Source: Stenomitos frigidus ULC18
GTDB lineage: Bacteria > Cyanobacteriota > Cyanobacteriia > Leptolyngbyales > Leptolyngbyaceae
Reading direction: 5' to 3'
Assembly: GCF_003003795.1 (NCBI RefSeq)
Contig: NZ_PVWK01000026.1
Span: 1-64,000 of the forward strand
DNA length: 64,000 nucleotides
The notes under the pieces are model-generated. The model saw only the letters and a list, made by a program, of their open reading frames with translations, ran no database searches and was not told the DNA's origin. Of this stretch, positions 27,645 to 34,656 are shown piece by piece. The position numbers and the translations under genes are program-made. Position 1 is the first letter of the stretch. The number at the start of each line of letters is the position of its first letter.

Positions 27645-27792
27645 AGTTCACCTTCATCAAACCAAAACAGTAGAATGGCAACTGGCAAGGAGCAAAAACG
27701 GTACCAGAATGTAAGACGCACATTTCTCGCTCTTTGCCAGTTGAGAAAGGTCTGACTTCGAGCAGGTGCTGCAGGGAGAAATCGTTGGCTAA

Positions 27793-28626
27793 TTACTTGT
27801 TTTTCAAAGCATCGCGAGCATCGACCAAAATCGGTGGAATGAACTTCTTCAAAACATCTCTAATAGGTGTGCGTGAAGGTTCTGCCAATTGAAAATTGTC
27901 TTGCGGACGAGTTTGAAAAATAGTTGTGTGTGGTGTCCCTAAAGTTTCTTCCGTAGGACGCCCATTGGTGTAGTAGTAGAGCGCTAGTGACTTTCTTGTT
28001 CTGTCCTCAGGACAGGTCAAGGGCTCAGGATGACCGTGATAAGAAAAATCAGTGGTGCTGAAAATAACACACCGATTGAAAACCGGAAGCACTCTCTTTT
28101 CGCATCGAGTGATATTTTGATCCCATAGCTCAAGATGACCGCCGTATTCTTCCTTCCAATCTTTATTTAGGTAGAGCAGGAAATTTAGGCGGCGATCAAG
28201 ACGCAATTTTTTATGATGATTGAAGTCTACGTGCATCTTCAAAAAGCCACCTCGTTCAATTTGGTGAAGTCCTCCGCCTTCGAAATGAGGATCTGGAAGG
28301 ATGCCATCAATGCTCGTCAGTGTTTCCAGGAAGGTGATGAATGTAGAGGAATTGAGACTGTAGAGTAGGAGTCGTGTTGCGTCTCCCATTTGATGTTCAT
28401 GTTTTGAAGCAAGTTTCTTTTCGGCAGGTGTTTGAAATGATTGCCAGTCAATTTGTCCCGGCTTCGGGAACTCCGTTAGAATTTCTTCCAAAAGCGATTC
28501 AGGTAAGAAGTTGTCGATCACGATATGAGGAAATGGTTTCGCTGAAGCATAGTCCTCACGGTGTTGAACCGCTATTTTTTTCAGATAGTCTACATCAAGA
28601 CGAAACATTGGAGGGGTTGCGTTCAT
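27793..28626 (-). CDS. 2OG-Fe(II) oxygenase (prolyl 4-hydroxylase-like)
   Basis: The 277-residue enzyme has the double-stranded beta-helix signature of Fe(II)/2-oxoglutarate oxygenases: H132-x-D134 (KMHVDFNHH), the distal His in DFSYHGHPE (H197 or H199) and the 2OG-anchoring basic residue in RTRKSLALYYYT. The N-terminal PFPHIVIDNFLP phrase is common in bacterial family members. Bacterial members hydroxylate peptides, small molecules or glycan parts; the substrate is not visible. The gene heads the minus-strand polysaccharide run, so modification of a glycan or a surface protein is an inference from context. Confidence 0.85.
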   Translation of the reverse strand: MNATPPMFRLDVDYLKKIAVQHREDYASAKPFPHIVIDNFLPESLLEEILTEFPKPGQIDWQSFQTPAEKKLASKHEHQMGDATRLLLYSLNSSTFITFLETLTSIDGILPDPHFEGGGLHQIERGGFLKMHVDFNHHKKLRLDRRLNFLLYLNKDWKEEYGGHLELWDQNITRCEKRVLPVFNRCVIFSTTDFSYHGHPEPLTCPEDRTRKSLALYYYTNGRPTEETLGTPHTTIFQTRPQDNFQLAEPSRTPIRDVLKKFIPPILVDARDALKNK

Positions 28627-28922
28627 AACATTCTCTAGCGAAATTTCTCGAATACAAAAAATAATCTTGGTCTACTTAGTCCGTACAAAGTGTCAAAAGT
28701 CTAATAGTCCAATCAGGCTAAAGTCTTTCCTGGTTAACAACATCACAGAAACTTTGTAGTCATTTCCTCTATCTCTCTATTCTTAGATAAAACGTTTCTC
28801 CGAATAGCTTTTGAATTGAGGAAGCACTGCCGTGAGCTAACGTGACATGGCTTAACAACAAAACTCATCTTTAACAACCCTCCAGCCATTGTTAACGGCC
28901 TTTTTGCTGAGGTGATTTGTCG

Positions 28923-29096
28923 ATGATTGACTTACGAGTCTTGAAGATCGACATTATCAAAAGACGAAGTGCAAGGTGCAGCATTGGAGTAGCAATTGTT
29001 TTTCTAGTGTGCTCTTGGATACATCTCTCTTTCTGTCGAGATTATTCATCGTCAAATAAAAAAGAGTGTGGCTATTTATCATATGCCCAAGAATAG
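28923..29096 (+). CDS. Possible small membrane protein (57 aa)
   Basis: The ATG at 28923 follows a gaggtg sequence nine bases upstream and opens a frame of 57 codons. The product has a basic N-terminus, one hydrophobic span at ~20-37 (SIGVAIVFLVCSWIHLSFC) and a polar tail. No homologue is recognised. Composition is AT-rich, so chance opening cannot be excluded. Confidence 0.3.
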   Translation: MIDLRVLKIDIIKRRSARCSIGVAIVFLVCSWIHLSFCRDYSSSNKKECGYLSYAQE

Positions 29097-29303
29097 TTCC
29101 CAACCGCTTCTCTGCGCCTTCTTGTTTCTGACATCCATAGCGCCCAACCTAGTTTGTCGCTCACAAAAATTGATTAAGCTTGACAGCCTTTGCAAAAACT
29201 AACACCTCCCCAAATTTAGCTACTACTAATGGTGTGTGCAGCTCAGAAGGCTACGCTTTCCACTTACAGTCTTGCCGATGAAGTGGCTACGCTTGGATCT
29301 GCT

Positions 29304-29398
29304 GGATCTATGAGTCAAATACGTTGACTGAGATCCCTTCGGACAGGGCTTGGCACCTCACCGTTAGAAGCCTATCCTAACTGCTGAGATAGGCGGTG
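29304..29398. other. Candidate structured RNA: two consecutive hairpins
   Basis: Hairpin 1 has arms ggatct (29304-29309) and agatcc (29331-29336), with an inner stem agtcaa/ttgact. Hairpin 2 has arms cacc (29359-29362)/ggtg (29395-29398) outside gcctatc (29370-29376)/gataggc (29388-29394). No coding frame covers them. Both strands would fold equally, so the direction is unknown. Confidence 0.4.
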
Positions 29399-29741
29399 GC
29401 AATCCTCGACTCTTTTACTCAAAATTTACTGTTAGCCTAGCAAAGGGTAATCCCAAAAACGTCAGGTGGAAGGTACGTTAGCAGAGCAGAGCCTCGTGTG
29501 AGATGGAGTGATATTCGAATTTCTCACCTCCCTCATCTGATTGATAGGGATTATTGCAGGCTTACAGATTTAGTTCAGGCTTTATCTATGTTCGTAAAGA
29601 GGAGATAAAGGACTCTTAAACCGTAAAAAGGTTTGCTACCTTCAGGTGCAACGGGCATAACTACGACAAACTTTTAGTGTAGGCTTCCCAACCAGAAGCC
29701 TTTCCTGTAATGTAATTTGTCTGCCAACCAAGCAACTATGT

Positions 29742-30866
29742 ATGCCTGAAAAGCGTGTGTCCCAAAAAATGATCGTGCGTAAACAAACTTCCATTGTTGT
29801 GAGTCTGGTGCTGCTGCTAGGGCTGATCATGCCACAAATCGTAGAAGCACAGCCATCCCGTAAGTCGGCAGGCGACGATAAGGTGACAGAATTGCTTAAG
29901 GAGGGGCGTAAGCTCGTCGATGCGGGGAATGTGTCGGATGCGATCGCAATTTATCAACAAGCAGCGGAGCTAGATACTAAGAATCCGCGCATCTTTTCGG
30001 GCATTGGCTTTTTGCAAGCCAACCAGGGAAAGTTCCGTGAAGCGATCGAAGCCTATCAGCAGGCGCTTACCCTTGACCCCAAAAATGCTGACTTTTACTA
30101 CGCAGTGGGCTTTAGCGAGGCTAACCTGGGAAACAACGATGCCGCGATCGCTGCTTATCGTCAAGCAACCTTGTTCAACCCTCGCCACATGAATGCTCAA
30201 ATTGCTCTAGGCGTCGTGTTGACTCGCGAGAAAAACTATGTTGAGGCGCTGCGTGTGAGCCAACGAGCGATCGCGCTTGAGCCGCGCAATTATCGACCCT
30301 ACGAGCTGATGGGCAACCTGTTTCTTCAGCAAGAGCGTCCTCAAGATGCTATTAAGCCTCTATTGCAAGCAGCTCGTCTTGCTCCCAAGCAAGGCAGTGT
30401 GCAGGTCAGCCTCGGTACAGCTTTGCTCGATCAAGGGAATTTAGAGCGAGGCGTAGCGGCGTTTCAACGGGCCAGTCAGCTCGAACCACGTAATGGAGCA
30501 CTTCAGCTGCGCATTGGCAAGCTTTTAGCAGCGAAGGGTCAATATACTAGCGCACTTAAGTATTACCAGCGGGCTCTGTTCTTAAAAGCAGATCTGGCTG
30601 AGGCTCAGGGTGCGATCGGCGATATCTACATGGAAAAGCAAGACTACCTCTCTGCTGTCATTGCGTATCGTCAGTACGTCGCTGCGTTTCCGCAGAACCC
30701 CGATGCTTACTACAAGCTCGGCAAGGCTCTCAAAGGACGCGATCGCAGAGACGAAGCAATCACTGCACTAGAACAAGCAAAGCGTTTATATCAAGACCAG
30801 GGCAAGAAGGATGCCGCTAAGGATACCGATCACCTGCTGGACGATCTGAAGCGAGAGAAGCAGTAA
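29742..30866 (+). CDS. Exported TPR protein
   Basis: The 374-residue protein starts with a signal peptide (hydrophobic core IVVSLVLLLGLIMP, cleavage after a VEAQ-like site near residue 36). Eight to nine TPR units follow from ~48 to 365, each with the AI--YQ-A--L-P pattern. TPR superhelices bind peptides or other proteins; this one would act in the periplasm or thylakoid lumen. The start at ATG 29742 gives a basic N-region; ATG 29769 is equally possible and gives a cleaner signal peptide. It stands alone, convergent with ispD, with no partner gene nearby. Confidence 0.82.
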   Translation: MPEKRVSQKMIVRKQTSIVVSLVLLLGLIMPQIVEAQPSRKSAGDDKVTELLKEGRKLVDAGNVSDAIAIYQQAAELDTKNPRIFSGIGFLQANQGKFREAIEAYQQALTLDPKNADFYYAVGFSEANLGNNDAAIAAYRQATLFNPRHMNAQIALGVVLTREKNYVEALRVSQRAIALEPRNYRPYELMGNLFLQQERPQDAIKPLLQAARLAPKQGSVQVSLGTALLDQGNLERGVAAFQRASQLEPRNGALQLRIGKLLAAKGQYTSALKYYQRALFLKADLAEAQGAIGDIYMEKQDYLSAVIAYRQYVAAFPQNPDAYYKLGKALKGRDRRDEAITALEQAKRLYQDQGKKDAAKDTDHLLDDLKREKQ

Positions 30867-30931
30867 TTTTGTGTCCGCAGCTATTAATTTGCACCACTGA
30901 GGCCGACTTCACTAAGCAATAAGCTCAGGCA

Positions 30932-31618
30932 CTAGAGATCGCGTTGGCGGAGGATAAACTCTGCGATCGCCAGATCCATTGGCGTTGTCACTTTCAAATT
31001 ACTTTCCTCACCCGCCACAATTTTGACGGGCAAGCCGCATTGCTCCAAGAGCGCTGCATCATCGGTGACTTCCCAGCCTTGGCGCACGCCTTCATTATGG
31101 CAGTGAGTCAGTTGCTCGACTGCAAAGCCCTGGGGTGTTTGGGCAGCCCACAGTTGGCGGCGATCGGGCGTACTCGTAATCAGTTGCGTGGTGGGCTCTA
31201 CTACCTTGATCGTGTCTTTCACTGGAATGGCAGCAATGAGTCCTGGGCAGCGGAGAATTTCGGCAGCACAGCGATCGATCAAGGCAGGTGTTATCAGACA
31301 GCGCGCACCATCGTGAATGAGCACTCGTGCTGCCACGGCTGGTAATGCTTGTAAGCCTTTGTAGACAGATTCCTGTCGTGTCGCGCCACCGGGGATGAAA
31401 TGAACGCATTTTGTCATTCCTAGACTGATCACAATCTCCTTAAAATCAGGAAAATCGTCTGGCTGGCCGATGATCCCAACCCAGCGTACCGATCGTGACG
31501 CCTTGACCGCAGCAAGCGTCCAGGCAAGCAGGGGTTTGTCCAGTAAAGGCAGCAGCAGCTTGTTGCGACTACTTCCCATACGGCGACCCGATCCGGCAGC
31601 AGGAATCAAAAGATACAC
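30932..31618 (-). CDS. ispD: 2-C-methyl-D-erythritol 4-phosphate cytidylyltransferase
   Basis: IspD transfers CMP from CTP to MEP, the third step of the MEP pathway for isoprenoids (carotenoids, phytol, quinones and the UppS substrate). The 228 residues carry the nucleotide-binding loop PAAGSGRRMGSSRNKLLLPL, the HDGARCLI segment and the conserved VTDDAALLEQ region. Full length for the family. The gene is divergent from the GT9 gene, with a 344-bp shared upstream region. Confidence 0.95.
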   Translation of the reverse strand: MYLLIPAAGSGRRMGSSRNKLLLPLLDKPLLAWTLAAVKASRSVRWVGIIGQPDDFPDFKEIVISLGMTKCVHFIPGGATRQESVYKGLQALPAVAARVLIHDGARCLITPALIDRCAAEILRCPGLIAAIPVKDTIKVVEPTTQLITSTPDRRQLWAAQTPQGFAVEQLTHCHNEGVRQGWEVTDDAALLEQCGLPVKIVAGEESNLKVTTPMDLAIAEFILRQRDL

Positions 31619-31962
31619 GGTAGTCCTCTAAGTGTTTATGGTGCACCAGCAGTGACTTTAGAGCATTTCAGGGTACAAGCTTTCAGGAACACGGACGAAC
31701 GATGGTAACCTTACAGGGATGCATGGAGTCATATACCGGTTGGCGACCTTGCTCAACGCCGCTTGACAACAAGAGTGTCAAGGATCAAACCCAGGCGGTT
31801 TTTATATCCAATGGCTAGACGTTGGTTGCTCAAAGCAACGTTGACGTTTTTGGGCTTGCACTCATCCGCGTTTCAAATTATGGGCGTATGGTGACGTACA
31901 AGACGCAAAACTTTCCTGTATCTTCACTTAAAATTAAAGGCGAATTAGCGTAAAGAATTATT
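31619..31962. other. Divergent spacer between ispD and the GT9 gene
   Basis: No gene is seen. The sequence cttgaca-acaagag-tgtcaag (31762-31782) forms a 7-bp stem and gttgct-caa-agcaac a smaller one near 31825. Either could be a regulatory hairpin, but evidence is thin. The promoters of both flanking genes must lie here. Confidence 0.35.
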
Positions 31963-32925
31963 ATGCGAATCGTAGCCCTTGTCCCTGGCGGAATTGGCGA
32001 TCAAATCTTATTCTTCCCCACCCTGGATGATCTGAAGCGAACCTACCCAAAAGCCCAAATCGATGTGGTGGTTGAACCCAGGGCAAAAGATGCCTACCGG
32101 GTTTCTAAATCGGTGCACAGTACGATTTTGTTTGACTTCAAAGGGCGCAATAGCCTGGCAGATTTAGGCAACCTGTTGGGAGCCATTCGTGAGCGGGAGT
32201 ACGATATTGTTCTCTCGCTAGGACAGCGTTGGACGGTTGGCTTGCTGCTGTGGTTGACGGGCATCCCCAATCGAGTGGGTTATGCCGGCAGCGCTGGCGA
32301 GCTTTTTCTGACCAATGCGGTGCCATTGAAAAAAAATCAGTACGCTGCTCAGATGTACCACGACCTGCTACAAGGTCTGGATATCAACACACCCTGCCCT
32401 GAACTAGCGCTGAGCGTTCCTCAGAAGGATCTTGCTTGGGCAGAGGGCGAACGTCAGCGTCTGGGCATTCAAAGTAGCGGCTACGTGCTGATTCATGGTG
32501 GGTCTAGCCAGCTTGCTAAAACGAAGGGGATCGACAAGATCTATCCCGTCACAAGCTGGAAGGGTATTATTCAGGACTTCGAGCGGCGACAGCCTGATCT
32601 GCCGATCGTTGTAGTCAAAGGGCCTGAAGACACAGAATTTGTCGAAGCGCTCTTAGAGGCTAGCCCCAAACTTAAAGTGACGGCTCCGGCGGATATAGGC
32701 AAACTGGCGGCAATGATTGCAGCTGCGAACCTGATGCTGTGTACTGACAGTGCCCCGATGCATCTCGCTGTTGCAGTGAAGACGTACACTCTGGCGCTTT
32801 TTGGCCCCACCGATCCCAAAAAACTGCTGCCTGAAGGGAACCGTTTTATTGGCATCAAATCGCTGACAGGCAGCATGGTGGACATTTCGCCTCAAGCAGT
32901 GTTGGAGAAAATTTGGAGCAGTTAG
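31963..32925 (+). CDS. Glycosyltransferase family 9 (heptosyltransferase-like)
   Basis: This 320-residue GT-B enzyme begins with the family start MRIVALVPGGIGDQILFFPTL, and has the YVLIHGGSSQ donor-site loop and the CTDSAPMHLAVAVKT-ALFGPTDP motif of ADP-heptose:LPS heptosyltransferases. It is followed after 3 bp by a GmhB-type phosphatase, supporting a link to ADP-heptose synthesis or transfer for a heptose-containing glycan. Cyanobacterial LPS is often said to lack heptose, so the acceptor is uncertain. Confidence 0.9.
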   Translation: MRIVALVPGGIGDQILFFPTLDDLKRTYPKAQIDVVVEPRAKDAYRVSKSVHSTILFDFKGRNSLADLGNLLGAIREREYDIVLSLGQRWTVGLLLWLTGIPNRVGYAGSAGELFLTNAVPLKKNQYAAQMYHDLLQGLDINTPCPELALSVPQKDLAWAEGERQRLGIQSSGYVLIHGGSSQLAKTKGIDKIYPVTSWKGIIQDFERRQPDLPIVVVKGPEDTEFVEALLEASPKLKVTAPADIGKLAAMIAAANLMLCTDSAPMHLAVAVKTYTLALFGPTDPKKLLPEGNRFIGIKSLTGSMVDISPQAVLEKIWSS

Positions 32926-32928
32926 CGT

Positions 32929-33519
32929 GTGACCAGACGGGCCGTTTTTCTTGATCGCGATGGTGTTCTGAACCAGGAAGTGGGCTACATCCATGAGGTT
33001 ACAGACCTGAATCTGATCGCTGGTGTTGCCCAAGCGGTGAAACAACTGAATCAGGCCGGTCTGTTTTGCTGCTTAGTCTCTAATCAGTCTGGCCCCGCGA
33101 GGGGATACTATCCCGCCAGCCATGTGAACGCTTTGCACGATCGCCTCTGCCAGCTACTAGCAGCCGAAACTGGAGCGCACCTGGATGCACTTTACTACTG
33201 CCCCTACTTAAGCGCACCCGAAGGTGGCACTGAGCCAGCTTACACCCGCTGGAGTACCTGGCGTAAGCCCAATACTGGTATGCTCGTTGCGGCTGCCTGG
33301 GCTCATGATTTAGACCTCAACAGAAGCTTTATGGTTGGCGACAAAGCAACTGATGTTGATATGGCGCACAACGCAGGCTGCTCGGGCATTCTGGTGCAGA
33401 CAGGGTTTGGCGATCGTATACTGAGTGGTCGCTATCAGCACCAAACCAAACCGGACTTTATCGCACGTGACTTACTCAACGCAGCCGACTGGATTTTGCA
33501 GCAGATTGACGTCATCTAA
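32929..33519 (+). CDS. gmhB: D-glycero-manno-heptose 1,7-bisphosphate 7-phosphatase
   Basis: GmhB removes the C7 phosphate from heptose bisphosphate on the way to ADP- or GDP-heptose. The 196-residue HAD-IIIA protein has the nucleophile motif FLDRDGVLNQEVGY, the Thr/Ser motif CCLVSNQSG, a Lys in the KPNTGMLV segment and the acidic GDKATDVDMA motif IV. The Cys/His zinc site of typical GmhB is only partly visible (YYCPY). It starts with GTG at 32929, 3 bp after the GT9 stop, so the pair is coupled. Confidence 0.88.
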   Translation: MTRRAVFLDRDGVLNQEVGYIHEVTDLNLIAGVAQAVKQLNQAGLFCCLVSNQSGPARGYYPASHVNALHDRLCQLLAAETGAHLDALYYCPYLSAPEGGTEPAYTRWSTWRKPNTGMLVAAAWAHDLDLNRSFMVGDKATDVDMAHNAGCSGILVQTGFGDRILSGRYQHQTKPDFIARDLLNAADWILQQIDVI

Positions 33520-33653
33520 TGCGGAACCCAGGGGAGCCTAGCTGTAGTACTACAATAGTAGTAGACATGTTCTACGGCGTCTTCAAGTCGTCTCCAGGGC
33601 AAGTTTGAGGCGATCGCCCTAGGATATACCCCTACTGGGGAATGCTCTTTATT

Positions 33654-33683
33654 TTGATCCATAGCATATTGATTAAGTATGCT
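33654..33683 (+). promoter_or_regulatory. Candidate promoter for the 25-residue gene
   Basis: A TTGATC box (33654-33659) and a TATGCT box (33678-33683) lie 18 bp apart and 37 bp before the ATG at 33721. Spacing and matches are consistent with a sigma-70 (SigA) type promoter, but weak enough to arise by chance. Confidence 0.35.
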
Positions 33684-33720
33684 TATGAGATTGTTGTTGC
33701 ATCGTTAGGAGGACCATCCT

Positions 33721-33798
33721 ATGACTGTGATAGTTGAAATTGCTTTTTTTGCAGGGTATGCCGCGATCTGTGCATTCTTTGTCGCACGCGTTCATTAG
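33721..33798 (+). CDS. 25-residue single-span membrane peptide
   Basis: The ATG is preceded by a perfect aggagga Shine-Dalgarno with a spacing of seven bases, the best in the window. The product is 25 residues, M-T-V-I-V then a hydrophobic run through FFAGYAAICAFFVA, ending R-V-H. This is the size of tiny photosystem or cytochrome b6f subunits, but I cannot match it to PetL, PetN, PsbM, PsaM, PsbY or Psb30. It is next to CRR6 (NDH-1 assembly), which is suggestive only. Confidence 0.6.
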   Translation: MTVIVEIAFFAGYAAICAFFVARVH

Positions 33799-33901
33799 TT
33801 CGAGGTTTTGATCGTCAGGAGTTTTGACGTAGTGAGCGTTCAGAGAGGCGTCTCAAGGTTGCTTAGGGCGATGGCTGGGACAGCCTCTACGATAGCAATT
33901 T

Positions 33902-34372
33902 TCATAACAATTCAAAAAAAGCGTCATCAATTTCGTAGCCAAACATTTGAGTCATCGCCTTGAGTCGAGATTGTCCTTCGATGCCTTGTTGCTGCATCCA
34001 ATCTGCGAGTAAGAATATTTTGTGCATCACGAAAATTTCTAGCGCTTCTGGATTGTATTGAATACCCTCTTTAGGGTGGAATTGGTGGGGCACCAGCATG
34101 GCTGTATAGCGGGTGAGTTCGCCTGCTTTCCAGTCCAGCAGAAATGGCAGCCAGGGGTAAAGAGCATCCAGTCGGATGAACCAAAGCCGCACTTCAGGAA
34201 TTTCTGGCAGTTCTCTGGGATCGTCTGACGCTTGAGGGTAATCGATCCTGAACTGAAGCTGCTGTTCGTAAGCGATTAGTTTTCTCTGCTGTAACAGCGG
34301 ATCAACGACTGTTTGCGCTGGCGCTAAATCGAGTGTGTTGATGAGGTCTGCATTGAGGGCGATCGTTGTCAT
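33902..34372 (-). CDS. CRR6-like NDH-1 assembly factor
   Basis: The 156-residue soluble protein starts MTTIALNADLINTLDL, which with the YPWLPFLLDWKAGELTRYTAMLVPHQFH stretch identifies the chlororespiratory reduction 6 (DUF1817) family. In plants CRR6 helps mature the NdhI subunit of the chloroplast NDH complex; cyanobacterial homologues act in NDH-1 hydrophilic-arm assembly. The start is ATG 34372; an upstream start adds six residues without support. The gene is isolated and divergent from the lytic transglycosylase. Confidence 0.85.
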   Translation of the reverse strand: MTTIALNADLINTLDLAPAQTVVDPLLQQRKLIAYEQQLQFRIDYPQASDDPRELPEIPEVRLWFIRLDALYPWLPFLLDWKAGELTRYTAMLVPHQFHPKEGIQYNPEALEIFVMHKIFLLADWMQQQGIEGQSRLKAMTQMFGYEIDDAFFELL

Positions 34373-34491
34373 GGCTATGAAGTCCAGCAAGCAAGACAGG
34401 TTTCTTCCTATCTTCCTTTGAATTGACAGTTCTTTGACGGACGATCGCGGAGTTCACTGAATCTACTCGCGAAGCCTGCATAAACAGTGAG

Positions 34492-34562
34492 GAGAAACTG
34501 GTTTTCTGAATGCTATCAGGATGCTCAAGCCGCTTGTACTGGTGAAGAAACTGGGTTTCTCT
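34492..34562. repeat. Two GAGAAAC-GTTTCT palindromic repeat copies
   Basis: gagaaactggttttct (34492-34507) and agaaactgggtttctct (34546-34562) are related copies 40 bp apart in the spacer upstream of the transglycosylase gene. They belong to the element described at 16354. Confidence 0.55.
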
Positions 34563-34656
34563 GTAAGCACTGCTTAATTTCTCGTAAATCAAACGGTCAC
34601 TTTCCTTTAAAAGTGCTAAATTCACAGGGAGATTTCACCCAATTTTGGGAGGCTTC

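Larger units (their letters stand above)
28627..29741. other. 1.1-kb spacer with small frame and stacked hairpins
   Basis: This is one of the longest non-coding stretches in the window, lying between divergent genes. It holds a possible 57-codon gene (28923-29096), two consecutive strong hairpins at 29304-29398, and a purine-rich aaagaggagataaagg at 29594-29610 that looks like a ribosome-binding sequence with no good frame after it. A direct repeat ggctacgctt occurs at 29249 and 29285. Confidence 0.45.

Noticed and set aside
31762-31782. Hairpin as a riboswitch for the heptose genes
   Set aside because: A 7-bp stem alone is too little; no known riboswitch core is present.
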